DNA of 25,311 bases from Flavobacteriaceae bacterium UBA2765 (GCA_002352665.1 DEIV01000078.1:1-25311), one strand, 5' to 3'. Counted from the first letter of the stretch, positions 1 to 8,914 are shown. Notes: generated by a model from the sequence alone, not told the origin. Program-made: numbers and translations.

Positions 1-1773
1 AATACCATGCATCAATTTTTTTAATACCGGGTTTAGTAATATTGATATAAAACCAACTCCAATGGGAATCAATGTAAAAATTAAAAAGAAGGTACCTAAG
101 GAGTATTGTTCAGATATTTTATCAATCATCCCTCCCATGGTTCCAGCTGCTTTTTGACCAACTGCAATGGCTAGATACCAAATACCAAACATAAATCCAA
201 TCATTCTAGCTGGCACCAACTTACTCAAATAGGATAATCCTAAAGGAGATAAGCACAATTCTCCCATGGTATGAAATAAATAGGCAAGAATTAAAAATAC
301 GATGCTTACTGAAGCTGTTTTCGCACCTGAAGGAATATCCGATGCACCATAAGATAATATAGCAAATCCAAGACCTAACAAGATCAATCCAATACCATAT
401 TTCATAGCAGCACTAGGATTGTATTTGCTTTCCCACCATCTTGAAAAGAAAGGAGCTAACGAAATTATAAAGAATGAATTCAAAATTCCAAACCAAGTAG
501 CATCAATTTGAGCGGCATCAGAAGAAAGTTTATCATTTACTCTGAAAATTACCAGTCCCCAAATTCCTATAAAGGCAATTGCTAATATGATATTGGACAA
601 ACTAATTCTAGAATATGTTTTTTTGAATAATAAAAATAGAACCCAAGTGATTATGGCTAATGGTGCTATTGTTAAAATAGCATCTACTACTTTAAAGATC
701 ATTGCTGAATTACCTAATAACTCTCTATTTGTATAATCTCTTGCAAAAAGGGTCATAGAACCTAAAGATTGTTCAAAAAATGCAAAGAAGAATACGGTAA
801 AAACACCGAATATTGAAACAGCAATAATCCGATCTCTTACGATAGGTAAATAACGAGATATTCTTGTAATCAATAGCACTAAAAAAAGAACTAATGCACT
901 TAACACAATTATATTTGAACCGCTTAACCCGTATACTTCAAAGGGGGCTAAACTCTTACCTCCAATTTTTTCAAGTGGGTCGTTAAACAAATAAATTAAA
1001 CCCCCAATAGCTGAAAAGACAATTAAAATTTTATCAAAAATTGTAAATGGGTTTAATTTTTCATTAACATTTTCTTCTTTAACCGGATTTTCTTCATTAC
1101 TGTTTTGTGGTAGTTCAACTTCGTAAATTTTACTCGGTTTAGCTCCAATACTGCCAAATAAATTACCGGCTAACCAAAATTGTAACATGCCTAGAAACAT
1201 AAATATACCTGCCAAACCAAAGCCCCAAGACCATCCGTAGTTTTCCGCCAAATAACCACACAGCATCATTCCAAAAAATGCACCGGCATTAACACCCATA
1301 TAAAAAATGGTATAAGCACCGTCTTTTTTAGATTCTTTGCCTTTATACATTTCAGATATTATCGAAGTAATATTTGGCTTAAAAAAGCCTGTACCAATAA
1401 CCAATAATGCCAAGCCAAAATAAAAGGTCATGGTTGTTTCTAGTGCCATAGAAGCATGCCCAAGGGTCATGATTGTACATCCAATTACAACAGCAATACG
1501 GTATCCTGTAATTTTATCAGCAATATAACCGCCAACTATTGGGGTTAAATAAAGTAAAGATGCATAAGTACCTATAAGAGCCAACGCATGTTCTCTAGGC
1601 CATTCCCAACCCGGATTATCACCAATCAACGGTGCTGTTAAAAATAATACCAGTAGAATACGCATGCCATAAAAAGAAAAACGTTCCCACATTTCAGTAA
1701 AAAACAATACAAACAATCCTGCCGGATGCCCTAAAACTTTGTCTTTAAATAAATTTTCAATATCTGTGTTCAT
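1..1773 (-). CDS. POT/PTR2 family peptide MFS transporter, 3'-truncated by window edge
   Basis: Proton-coupled di/tripeptide symporter of the inner membrane (POT/PTR2 branch of the major facilitator superfamily). The start is ATG at 1773-1771, and 591 codons stay open to the left edge; the last residues in view (PVLKKLMHGI) look close to the natural C-terminus. Seen in the translation: the TM1 proton-coupling motif ExxERF (E27, E30, R31, F32) followed by SFYGMR, the TM4 segment GTGFFKPN, the TM5 segment FYMGVNAG, and GELCLSPLGLS late in the protein. It is about 80 residues longer than the neighbouring paralogue. The extra length is in the middle, where an acidic hydrophilic linker and added hydrophobic stretches fit the 14-TM bacterial POT form. 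It lies 70 bp behind the paralogue on the same strand, so the two may share a transcript. Family assignment is secure; substrate range is not visible. Confidence 0.93.
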   Translation of the reverse strand, partial: MNTDIENLFKDKVLGHPAGLFVLFFTEMWERFSFYGMRILLVLFLTAPLIGDNPGWEWPREHALALIGTYASLLYLTPIVGGYIADKITGYRIAVVIGCTIMTLGHASMALETTMTFYFGLALLVIGTGFFKPNITSIISEMYKGKESKKDGAYTIFYMGVNAGAFFGMMLCGYLAENYGWSWGFGLAGIFMFLGMLQFWLAGNLFGSIGAKPSKIYEVELPQNSNEENPVKEENVNEKLNPFTIFDKILIVFSAIGGLIYLFNDPLEKIGGKSLAPFEVYGLSGSNIIVLSALVLFLVLLITRISRYLPIVRDRIIAVSIFGVFTVFFFAFFEQSLGSMTLFARDYTNRELLGNSAMIFKVVDAILTIAPLAIITWVLFLLFKKTYSRISLSNIILAIAFIGIWGLVIFRVNDKLSSDAAQIDATWFGILNSFFIISLAPFFSRWWESKYNPSAAMKYGIGLILLGLGFAILSYGASDIPSGAKTASVSIVFLILAYLFHTMGELCLSPLGLSYLSKLVPARMIGFMFGIWYLAIAVGQKAAGTMGGMIDKISEQYSLGTFFLIFTLIPIGVGFISILLNPVLKKLMHGI

Positions 1774-1804
1774 ATGATGTATTTTAGATTTTGTAAAAAT
1801 AATT

Positions 1805-1829
1805 AACCCTCTAAGTTAAATAGAAGGTT
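1805..1829 (-). terminator. Possible hairpin between the two peptide transporter genes
   Basis: On the minus strand AACCTTC pairs with GAGGGTT (one G-U) across an 11-nt loop, and AATTATTTTT follows. It sits in the 70-bp gap between the two POT genes and could partly terminate or attenuate read-through. The stem is short, so this is weak. Confidence 0.3.
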
Positions 1830-1843
1830 TAAAAAATGTTTTA

Positions 1844-3379
1844 TTAATGGACGTTACCCATAAGTTTTTTCATTAATGGAGAAAATAATAGCACTATTAA
1901 CCCCACACCTAAGGAATATTTTGCTATCAAGCTAAAACCATCTATATAAACTTGTAGCGTATCTAAACCTCCAACATTAACATCTGTACTTTCAATGGCT
2001 AATTGTTTAGAGATAAACCCTACAATCTGAAAAGCATAGGCAGATGAAAGAAACCAAATACCCATCATAAAGGCAACTATCCTTTTTGGAGAAAGATCGG
2101 TGATTTTTGATAAACCTACGGGCGACATAAATAATTCACCAATAGATAAGACAAAATACATAATAATTAAGTAGGCAAAAGGTACCATTCCATTTGCATC
2201 CGCACTACCACCACTCAAGGATAAAATATAAAAACTTAAACCCGCTAATACCAGCCCAAGTCCAAATTTATAAGGAGTTCTAGGGTTTAAATTCCTTTTT
2301 GAAAGGTAGGCCCATAATAAAGATATAGGTATAGATAAAATGATAATAACCAGTGAATTTAAAGAATTGGTCTGACTTGCATTCATGATACCATCTAAGT
2401 TCACATTTCTATCTGCAAATAGGGTAATTACACTCCCCGACAATTCATGAAACCCCCAGAATAATGTCATAAAAAAGGTTATCAATACCGCCATAAACAG
2501 CTTTTTTCGCTCGTCTGGCTTCGAATTATAGATAATAATAGACAAATAAATAATTACGGCTATTCCAATTAAATAAAATAAAATATTAACATAGTTTTTA
2601 TCCGCTAAAAAAGAATCTTCACTCCCAAGTGATTTATATGAAGACAATAATAAAGCAACCAAAGGTGTAGCCAAGAATGCCACCATTGGTACTAACGTTT
2701 TTTGAGGGATTCCCAATATTTTTTTCTCATAGATCTCTCTACTAGGAGGTAAACCTCTATCACCAAAGACATTTTTTCTAATGCCACTCCAAAAGAAAAT
2801 TAATCCTGTTAACATTCCAATTCCTGCTAAACCGAAACCATAATGCCAGCCATACTCTGCAGCCAACCATCCGCAAAGCAAAGGAGCCACAAAACCGCCA
2901 ATATTTATACCCATATAAAAAATAGTAAACCCAGAATCCTTTCTTCTATCACCATCTTTATATAATGAACCAACAAAAGTGGATATATTAGGCTTAAAAA
3001 AACCATTCCCTACAATAATGAATGACAGTGCTAAGAAAAAAGCAATATTATTTTCGATGGCCAATACGAAATGACCAATTGCCATTAAAATTCCACCTAA
3101 GAATATGGAACTTCTCATCCCTAATATTTTATCAGAAATTCTTCCACCAATTACAGTCGAAGCATACACTAAAGATCCATATGACGCATAAACTGCTGCT
3201 GCTGCTACATCTCTTTCGGTTAAGGCTTTAAAAATTTCATTCACCATGTAAAGCATTAACAATGCCCTCATTCCATAGAAACTGAAGCGTTCCCATAATT
3301 CAGCAAAAAATAAATAAAACAATCCTGTTGGGTGTCCTAATGTTTCTTGTTCATAAGGCTGTTTTGAAATTTCTGACAT
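1844..3379 (-). CDS. POT/PTR2 family peptide MFS transporter
   Basis: Complete 511-residue proton-dependent oligopeptide symporter, the usual length for the family. Motifs read directly: ExxERF in TM1 (E27, E30, R31, F32) followed by SFYGMR, GNGFFKPN (about 124-131), FYMGINIGG (about 154-162) and GELFMSPVGLS in the C-terminal half. About twelve hydrophobic helices are visible. It is a tandem paralogue of the downstream transporter (1-1773) but lacks that protein's long central insertion, so the pair looks like an old duplication that has diverged rather than a recent copy. It is transcribed away from the HMG-CoA reductase gene across a 201-bp divergent gap (3380-3580). Flavobacteria commonly pair such transporters with secreted peptidases to feed on peptides, but no peptidase is present here. 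Substrate preference is not inferable. Confidence 0.95.
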   Translation of the reverse strand: MSEISKQPYEQETLGHPTGLFYLFFAELWERFSFYGMRALLMLYMVNEIFKALTERDVAAAAVYASYGSLVYASTVIGGRISDKILGMRSSIFLGGILMAIGHFVLAIENNIAFFLALSFIIVGNGFFKPNISTFVGSLYKDGDRRKDSGFTIFYMGINIGGFVAPLLCGWLAAEYGWHYGFGLAGIGMLTGLIFFWSGIRKNVFGDRGLPPSREIYEKKILGIPQKTLVPMVAFLATPLVALLLSSYKSLGSEDSFLADKNYVNILFYLIGIAVIIYLSIIIYNSKPDERKKLFMAVLITFFMTLFWGFHELSGSVITLFADRNVNLDGIMNASQTNSLNSLVIIILSIPISLLWAYLSKRNLNPRTPYKFGLGLVLAGLSFYILSLSGGSADANGMVPFAYLIIMYFVLSIGELFMSPVGLSKITDLSPKRIVAFMMGIWFLSSAYAFQIVGFISKQLAIESTDVNVGGLDTLQVYIDGFSLIAKYSLGVGLIVLLFSPLMKKLMGNVH

Positions 3380-3580
3380 AAATTTTGGGTTTAATTTATA
3401 GTTAGTTCTTATAAATTTTGATAAAAGTAATCATTTTATAAAATAGGGATTCAAGTTTACGTAAATTTCGGCTAATATCAATTATAAATTAAAGAATTTA
3501 GTTTTTTAGATGGTAGATCCTAAATTTAAACGCTATAATAATTATTATCTTTACAGCTTATTTATAGAAACCAACGCTAC

Positions 3581-4864
3581 ATGACAAAGACCATTTCCGG
3601 ATTTTCTAAACTCAATAAACAACAAAAAATAGATTGGTTAATCAGCAATTTTTTATCTGACAATCCAAACGCAGAAACTACATTAGAGCAATATTGGAAT
3701 AGCAATAAAAAATTACAACAACTACATGACGAGTTTATAGAAAATACCATCTCAAATTTTTACTTGCCTTATGGTATCGCCCCAAATTTTATAATTAATG
3801 GAAAATCTTATGCCATACCCATGGCAATTGAAGAAAGCTCAGTAGTTGCCGCAGCGGCTCTAGTGGCTAAGTTTTGGAGTACTAGGGGTGGATTTACAGC
3901 CGAAGTCATCTCAACCACTAAAATTGGTCAAGTGCATTTTATGTATAAAGGTAAATTTGATGCCTTAGAGAAATATTTTAACGATATTAAACCACAACTA
4001 TTTAAAGCAACTGAAGCTATAACCAAAAATATGCAAAAGCGTGGTGGTGGTATTTTAGACATTGAACTTAAAAATAAAACAGATAAACTTGATAATTACT
4101 ACCTATTACATGTCACTTTTGAAACCAAAGACAGCATGGGTGCTAATTTTATAAACTCTTGTTTAGAGGCTATGGCAACAGCTTTTAGAAAGGAAGATAT
4201 AGAAATAGTGATGAGTATTTTATCAAATTATATACCCGATTGTTTGGTAAAAGCCCAAGTCAGTTGTAAAATTGAAGAGTTAGGTAAAAATGCAACTATA
4301 ATTGCTCAAAAAATTTACCAAGCAGTTCAAATTGCTCAAGTTGAACCCTACCGGGCAGTTACACATAACAAAGGGATTATGAATGGTATAGATGCTGTGG
4401 TTATTGCTACAGGGAATGATTTTAGAGCCGTTGAAGCCGGAGTTCACGCCTATGCAGCAAAAAGTGGTGTCTATAAAAGCCTAAGCAATTGTTCAATAGA
4501 TGATGGTATTTTTAAATTTTGGATTGAAATCCCCTTAGCCTTAGGTACTGTAGGAGGCTTAACAGCACTACATCCTATGGCAAAACTATCATTAGAAATC
4601 TTACAAAATCCATCCGCTAAAGAACTCATGCAAATCATTGCGGTTGCAGGATTAGCTCAAAACTTTGGAGCCTTAAAAGCATTGACAACTACTGGTATTC
4701 AACAGGGTCATATGAAAATGCATTTACAAAATATTCTAAATCAATTAGGTGCCTCTCCAGAAGAAAAAATTGAATTGATTAAAATATTAAACCACCAACA
4801 AATTACCTATAACTCTGTGAATAAGGCCTTTCACAAATTAAGAATTAATAAACTAAAGCAATAA
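3581..4864 (+). CDS. mvaA: Hydroxymethylglutaryl-CoA reductase, class II
   Basis: Interconverts HMG-CoA and mevalonate, the committed step of the mevalonate route to isoprenoids. The 427-aa length fits the class II (Pseudomonas mevalonii-type) enzyme. Catalytic residues can be placed: the glutamate in AIEESSVVAAA (E84/E85), the lysine in HNKGIMNGID (K264), the aspartate in ATGNDFRAVEAG (D280) and the histidine in QQGHMKMH (H377). The ATGND block is highly characteristic. Class II enzymes are often labelled degradative and NADH-linked, but in flavobacteria they are normally the only HMGR and serve biosynthesis; that role is inferred here. The start is the ATG at 3581. A near-consensus -7 element TATCTTTA is at 3546-3553. 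The gene is divergent from the peptide transporters, and no other mevalonate gene is in the window. Confidence 0.96.
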   Translation: MTKTISGFSKLNKQQKIDWLISNFLSDNPNAETTLEQYWNSNKKLQQLHDEFIENTISNFYLPYGIAPNFIINGKSYAIPMAIEESSVVAAAALVAKFWSTRGGFTAEVISTTKIGQVHFMYKGKFDALEKYFNDIKPQLFKATEAITKNMQKRGGGILDIELKNKTDKLDNYYLLHVTFETKDSMGANFINSCLEAMATAFRKEDIEIVMSILSNYIPDCLVKAQVSCKIEELGKNATIIAQKIYQAVQIAQVEPYRAVTHNKGIMNGIDAVVIATGNDFRAVEAGVHAYAAKSGVYKSLSNCSIDDGIFKFWIEIPLALGTVGGLTALHPMAKLSLEILQNPSAKELMQIIAVAGLAQNFGALKALTTTGIQQGHMKMHLQNILNQLGASPEEKIELIKILNHQQITYNSVNKAFHKLRINKLKQ

Positions 4865-4903
4865 AACCTTTCTATTTGTCTATAAAAACATTCTATCTAT
4901 AGA

Positions 4904-4920
4904 GATGGTCTTTTACCATC
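4904..4920 (+). terminator. Small hairpin behind HMG-CoA reductase
   Basis: GATGGT (4904-4909) and ACCATC (4915-4920) form a perfect 6-bp stem with a 5-nt loop, followed by AAAATTTTTA. It lies 40 bp past the mvaA stop and just before the sodA -7 element. It could be a weak terminator for mvaA; the T-run is not directly abutting the stem. Confidence 0.4.
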
Positions 4921-4928
4921 AAAATTTT

Positions 4929-4936
4929 TATCTTTG
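4929..4936 (+). promoter_or_regulatory. Bacteroidota -7 promoter element for sodA
   Basis: TATCTTTG matches TAnnTTTG exactly and lies 38 nt before the sodA ATG, just past the mvaA hairpin. No convincing TTG -33 element is present at 17-23 bp spacing. Confidence 0.55.
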
Positions 4937-4974
4937 GCTTGTAAATTAGTTTAATTTTTAAAAAATATAAAATC

Positions 4975-5583
4975 ATGGCTTTTGAATTACCAAAATTATC
5001 TTACGCTTATGACGCGTTAGAACCACATATTGATGCAAGAACAATGGAAATACACCATACTAAGCATCATGGAGGGTATACAAACAACCTAAATAATGCC
5101 ATTTCTGGTACTGACCTTGAAGGCAAATCAATTGAGTCAATTTTAGCAAATTTAGATTTGAAAAATGCAGCTGTTAGAAATAATGGTGGTGGTTTTTATA
5201 ATCATAGTTTGTTTTGGGAAATAATGAACCCTGAAGGAAAAGGAAGGCTTTCTGGTGCTTTAGCTGATGCTGTAGATAATGCTTTTGGGTCGTTTGACGG
5301 ATTTAAAGATGCATTCGCCAAAGCTGCTGCTACTCGATTTGGCTCTGGTTGGGCTTGGCTTTGTGTACATGAAGGCGGTAAAGTTGATATTTGCTCTACC
5401 CCAAATCAAGATAATCCTTTAATGCCTGGTGTTGGTTGTGGTGGGACACCAATTTTAGGCTTAGATGTTTGGGAACATGCTTATTATTTGAATTATCAAA
5501 ATAGAAGACCTGACTATATCAACGCGTTTTTTAATGTAATTAATTGGAATGAAATTGAAAAACGTTATGATGCAGCTAAATAA
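4975..5583 (+). CDS. sodA: Superoxide dismutase, Fe/Mn family, Mn-type signature
   Basis: Cytoplasmic enzyme that dismutates superoxide to oxygen and hydrogen peroxide. The 202-aa length is standard. All four metal ligands can be placed: H27 (in TMEIHHTKHH), H77 (FYNHSLFW), D164 and H168 (DVWEHAYYLNY). Metal preference markers point to manganese: the active-site glutamine comes from the C-terminal domain (NQD, about 144-146), and the pre-ligand segment is glycine-rich (NNGGGFYNH), whereas Fe enzymes carry the glutamine before the second ligand. A cambialistic enzyme cannot be excluded. There is no signal peptide. The gene has its own -7 element upstream and a strong terminator downstream, so it is probably monocistronic. 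Confidence 0.96.
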   Translation: MAFELPKLSYAYDALEPHIDARTMEIHHTKHHGGYTNNLNNAISGTDLEGKSIESILANLDLKNAAVRNNGGGFYNHSLFWEIMNPEGKGRLSGALADAVDNAFGSFDGFKDAFAKAAATRFGSGWAWLCVHEGGKVDICSTPNQDNPLMPGVGCGGTPILGLDVWEHAYYLNYQNRRPDYINAFFNVINWNEIEKRYDAAK

Positions 5584-5613
5584 TTAGCACTTCTATAAAA
5601 AATAATATATAAG

Positions 5614-5651
5614 AAAGTAATGGTTAATTTTTACCATTACTTTTTTATTTT
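5614..5651 (+). terminator. Rho-independent terminator of sodA
   Basis: Arms AAAGTAATGGT (5614-5624) and ACCATTACTTT (5633-5643) pair perfectly over 11 bp around an 8-nt loop and run directly into a T-rich tail (TTTTTTATTTTT). It lies 30 bp after the sodA stop and is the clearest intrinsic terminator in the window. Confidence 0.85.
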
Positions 5652-5662
5652 TAAATTGATTT

Positions 5663-6559
5663 ATGAGTTCTAGAAATATAGCACTGATCTTAGCATTTTT
5701 AGCTGCCCTAATCTACGGTGTAAGTTTTACTATCGCTAAAGAAGTAATGCCTTTATATATAAAACCCTATGGTTTTATTCTTCTGAGGGTTATCGGTGCA
5801 ACACTGCTCTTTTGGTTGATAAGTTTTTTCGCAAAAAAGGAGAAAATTGAACGACAAGATTATTTTAGAATATGTTTGGCTGCACTTTTTGGAGCCTCTC
5901 TTAACATGCTCACCTTCTTTAAAGGCTTAAGTCTTACCACACCAATAAGTGCTTCTGTAATCATGTTAACAACACCTATTTTGGTATTGGTGCTTTCAAC
6001 ACTTATTCTAAAAGAAAAAGTAACTATCTTAAAAATTATAGGCATTTTTATAGGCCTTACCGGAGCATTTTTTTTAATAGTATACGGACAGGACATGGCC
6101 TCCGGTAAAAATACAATTTTAGGAAACCTGTTAGTGTTTGTAAATGCTTCAATATATAGTTTGTATTTAATTATTGTTAAAAGATTAACGGACAAATACC
6201 ATCCTTTAACCTTAGTCAAATGGATATATTCATTCGGGTTATTAATTGTATTACCTTTCGGATTATCCGAGCTTCAAGAAATACAATGGCAGCAAATACC
6301 CATAAACATCTATTGGAAAATAGCATTTATAGTCATTTTTACTACATTTTTAACTTACCTTTTCAATTTGTTTGCCTTGACAAAATTGAAGCCTACAACT
6401 TTAAGTGTTTTTATATACTTACAACCCGTAATTGCCACTGTTTATGCATTAATCACAAAAAGTGATACTCTAAATATGGTTAAAATAATTGCAACTTTGC
6501 TCATTTTTACGGGCGTATATATTGTTACCATGACCAATAGAAATAAACAAATAAAATAG
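5663..6559 (+). CDS. DMT superfamily transporter, EamA type
   Basis: Inner-membrane permease of the drug/metabolite transporter superfamily. The 298-residue protein has about ten hydrophobic helices and two EamA repeats (about 7-139 and 152-290). Typical repeat features are present: the N-terminal AALIYGVSFTIAKEVMP, the repeat-end segment VLVLSTLILKEKVTILKIIGIFIGLTGAF, and the second-half LSVFIYLQPVIATVYALI. The C-terminus is short and basic. The substrate cannot be told from sequence; related proteins export amino acids, metabolites or toxic compounds. It starts 12 bp after the sodA terminator tail. The next gene (yicC) has its own -7 element, so this gene is likely transcribed alone. Confidence 0.9.
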   Translation: MSSRNIALILAFLAALIYGVSFTIAKEVMPLYIKPYGFILLRVIGATLLFWLISFFAKKEKIERQDYFRICLAALFGASLNMLTFFKGLSLTTPISASVIMLTTPILVLVLSTLILKEKVTILKIIGIFIGLTGAFFLIVYGQDMASGKNTILGNLLVFVNASIYSLYLIIVKRLTDKYHPLTLVKWIYSFGLLIVLPFGLSELQEIQWQQIPINIYWKIAFIVIFTTFLTYLFNLFALTKLKPTTLSVFIYLQPVIATVYALITKSDTLNMVKIIATLLIFTGVYIVTMTNRNKQIK

Positions 6560-6584
6560 TAAAAGGTCATTGTTATAATTTATG

Positions 6585-6592
6585 TAAATTTG
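6585..6592 (+). promoter_or_regulatory. Bacteroidota -7 promoter element for yicC
   Basis: TAAATTTG matches TAnnTTTG exactly, 21 nt before the yicC ATG (6614). A TTG at 6570-6572 is too close (12 bp) to be a standard -33 element. Confidence 0.5.
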
Positions 6593-6613
6593 CCTAAACC
6601 TTATCAATAATAT

Positions 6614-7471
6614 ATGATCCAATCAATGACCGGTTACGGTAAAGCTGTAACAGAATTACCTCAAAAAAAAGTAACTGTAGAAATTAAAACTTTAAATAGT
6701 AAAAATTTAGACTTGAACGTAAGAGTTCCTTCAGCCTATAGAGAAAAAGAATTAGAAGTAAGAAGTAAACTCTCTCAACAACTGTTAAGAGGGAAAGTTG
6801 ATTTTTCAATATTTATCGAGAGTACCGGCACTGAAACTACCACTATAATTAACAAAGAAGTGGTAAATCATTATATTGATCAATTAAGAGGTATAGCAGA
6901 AACCAGCCCTGAAAATACATTGGAAATTGCTATGCGTTTGCCTGATGTATTAAAAACTGAACGTGAGGAATTTGATGAAAGCGAGTGGACAGAAATTGAT
7001 AAAACTATTGACGATGCTATTGATGAAGTAAAAACTTTTAGAGCCGATGAAGGTGCTGTTTTGGCACATGATTTTACTATGCGTATTCAAAATATTCAAC
7101 AATTATCTGAAGATGTTATTAGATTAGATGAAGATCGGTTAGCACAAATTCGTGAACGACTAGAAAAAGCTGTAGCTGATCTTAAACAAAATGTTGATGA
7201 AAACAGGTTTGAACAAGAATTGATGTATTACTTGGAAAAATTAGATATCACAGAAGAAAAAGTGCGACTAAAAAACCACCTAGATTATTTTTTACAAGAA
7301 TTGATCAGTAAGGAATCTAATGGTAAAAAACTGGCTTTTATCTCTCAAGAAATTGGTAGAGAAATTAATACTACAGGTTCAAAATCTAATTTTGCACCTA
7401 TGCAAAAAGTAGTAGTACAAATGAAAGATGAGTTAGAAAAAATAAAAGAGCAATTATTAAATGTATTATAA
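6614..7471 (+). CDS. yicC: YicC family endoribonuclease
   Basis: YicC family protein; family members are endoribonucleases linked to stress survival and RNA turnover. The 285-aa length is typical. The diagnostic N-terminus MIQSMTGYGKA is present, as is the C-terminal signature REINTTGSKSNFAPMQKVVV (about 248-267) ending in KDELEKIKEQLLNVL. The order is the YicC_N domain (about 1-155), then a charged, coiled-coil-prone stretch, then the DUF1732 C-terminal domain (about 200-285). The basic and acidic residues of the C-terminal signature are all intact. It lies upstream of gmk and nadD, an order often seen in Bacteroidota. The 173-bp gap before gmk carries a strong hairpin, so co-transcription is uncertain. 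Confidence 0.93.
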   Translation: MIQSMTGYGKAVTELPQKKVTVEIKTLNSKNLDLNVRVPSAYREKELEVRSKLSQQLLRGKVDFSIFIESTGTETTTIINKEVVNHYIDQLRGIAETSPENTLEIAMRLPDVLKTEREEFDESEWTEIDKTIDDAIDEVKTFRADEGAVLAHDFTMRIQNIQQLSEDVIRLDEDRLAQIRERLEKAVADLKQNVDENRFEQELMYYLEKLDITEEKVRLKNHLDYFLQELISKESNGKKLAFISQEIGREINTTGSKSNFAPMQKVVVQMKDELEKIKEQLLNVL

Positions 7472-7499
7472 GTTAATAGCTATAATATTATAATTTTTG

Positions 7500-7540
7500 T
7501 AAGATTAAAAACATACTGCTCAGTATGTAAATTAATCTTA
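7500..7540 (+). repeat. Long interrupted inverted repeat between yicC and gmk
   Basis: TAAGATTAA (7500-7508) pairs with TTAATCTTA (7532-7540), and inside it ACATACTG (7511-7518) pairs with CAGTATGT (7521-7528) across a 2-nt loop. Seventeen base pairs in two stems are separated by an AA/AAA internal bulge. No T-run follows, so it is not a standard intrinsic terminator. It may be an RNA processing or stability structure, or a protein-binding palindrome. Confidence 0.7.
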
Positions 7541-7590
7541 TTAAATGTAATGCACTCATAATTAGTACAATAATAATTTAACAGTAATAT

Positions 7591-7610
7591 CAAAAAGTAC
7601 CAAAAAGTAT
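7591..7610 (+). repeat. Tandem 10-bp direct repeat upstream of gmk
   Basis: CAAAAAGTAC (7591-7600) is followed directly by CAAAAAGTAT (7601-7610), a one-helical-turn direct repeat about 35 bp before the gmk start. It could be a binding site for a protein on one face of the helix. No function is shown. Confidence 0.45.
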
Positions 7611-7644
7611 TTATTACTATATTTAGAAAGCATTCGTTATTTAG

Positions 7645-8283
7645 ATGGAAAACAAAGAAAAATCGGATAAAAATAAAGGTAAACTCATCGTATTTTCAGC
7701 TCCATCTGGTTCTGGAAAAACTACTATAGTAAAACATTTACTAGGTGTTGAATCTCTGAATTTAGAATTTTCAATTTCGGCTACTTCGCGTGAAAAGCGT
7801 GGAGAAGAAATTGACGGAAAAGATTATTATTTTATCTCCTTAAAATCATTTAAAAATCATATTAAAAATGATGATTTTTTAGAGTGGGAAGAAGTCTACA
7901 GAGATAATTTTTACGGTACACTAAAAAGTGAAGTTGAACGTATTTGGTCAAAAGGAAAGCATGTTATTTTTGATATTGATGTAGCCGGAGGGCTTAGAAT
8001 TAAAAAGAAATTCCCGAAAGAAACCTTGGCTGTTTTTGTAAAACCACCAAGTGTAGATGAATTGAAAATCAGGTTAAAGAAACGAAAAACCGAAAGTGAC
8101 GATCGTATCAATATGCGGATAGCCAAAGCTTCAGTAGAATTGGCAACTGCTCCACAATTTGACAAAATTATTAAGAATTACGATTTAGCAATCGCCTTAA
8201 AAGAAGCCGAAAGTTTAGTTGAAGCATTTGTAGGCCCCGTAGACACTAAAGGGGGAGAAACCGTTTATAATAAAGAGCGTTAA
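7645..8283 (+). CDS. gmk: Guanylate kinase
   Basis: Phosphorylates GMP to GDP with ATP; essential for guanine nucleotide synthesis, cytoplasmic. The P-loop APSGSGKTT is at residues 19-27. The GMP-binding segment SATSREKRGEEIDGKDYYF (about 45-63) follows, then EWEEVYRDNFYGT (about 80-92), and later the lid arginines in TESDDRINMRI. The 212-aa length is normal, with a short charged N-terminal extension (MENKEKSDKNKGK) before the first strand. The ATG at 7645 is the only plausible start close to the P-loop. Its stop lies one base before the nadD ATG, so gmk and nadD form a tight transcription unit. The upstream 173 bp contain a hairpin and a tandem repeat but no clear -7 element. Confidence 0.97.
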   Translation: MENKEKSDKNKGKLIVFSAPSGSGKTTIVKHLLGVESLNLEFSISATSREKRGEEIDGKDYYFISLKSFKNHIKNDDFLEWEEVYRDNFYGTLKSEVERIWSKGKHVIFDIDVAGGLRIKKKFPKETLAVFVKPPSVDELKIRLKKRKTESDDRINMRIAKASVELATAPQFDKIIKNYDLAIALKEAESLVEAFVGPVDTKGGETVYNKER

Positions 8284-8284
8284 A

Positions 8285-8869
8285 ATGAATATAGGTTTAT
8301 ATTTTGGCACTTTTAACCCTATACATATAGGTCATTTAGCCATTGCTAATCATTTGGTTGAATTTTCTAATCTAGATCAAGTATGGCTTGTTATAACACC
8401 ACATAGTCCTTTTAAAAAGAAATCGTCTTTGCTGGCCGACAATCATCGCTATCAATTAGTGCAAATTGCCACAGAAGATTATCCCAAATTAAAGGCCTCT
8501 AAAATAGAATTTACCTTAGCTCAACCCAATTATACTGTAAATACCTTAGCTCATATTTCAGAAAAATATCCGCAGCATCATTTTAATCTCATTATGGGAA
8601 AAGATAACTTATCTTCTTTTCATAAATGGAAAAATTATGAGGTTATCTTAGAAAATCATGATATTTACGTGTATCCTAGAGTTTATGAAGGTGAAAGTAT
8701 AAAAACTCAATTTGACAATCACCCTAAAATTCATAGTGTTGATGCTCCAATTATGGAAATATCATCAACGTTTATCCGTAATGCCATTGCCAATCAAAAA
8801 AATATAAAACCATTATTACCCTGTCATGTTTGGCAATATATTGATGAGATGAATTTTTATAGAACATAA
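8285..8869 (+). CDS. nadD: Nicotinate-nucleotide adenylyltransferase
   Basis: Adenylates nicotinate mononucleotide to deamido-NAD, a late step in NAD biosynthesis. The 194 aa carry the nucleotidyltransferase signature GTFNPIHIGHL, with the HxGH motif at H14-H17, and the second conserved block ISSTFIR at 159-165. It is a Rossmann-fold cytoplasmic enzyme of typical length. One base separates the gmk stop from this ATG, which argues for translational coupling. The pairing with gmk in Bacteroidota puts two nucleotide-cofactor genes under one promoter. I see no anomaly in length or motifs. Confidence 0.96.
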   Translation: MNIGLYFGTFNPIHIGHLAIANHLVEFSNLDQVWLVITPHSPFKKKSSLLADNHRYQLVQIATEDYPKLKASKIEFTLAQPNYTVNTLAHISEKYPQHHFNLIMGKDNLSSFHKWKNYEVILENHDIYVYPRVYEGESIKTQFDNHPKIHSVDAPIMEISSTFIRNAIANQKNIKPLLPCHVWQYIDEMNFYRT

Positions 8870-8914
8870 ATTATTTCACAACAATTTCCCGCTTTCTAAC
8901 TCAAAAAACCGTTG

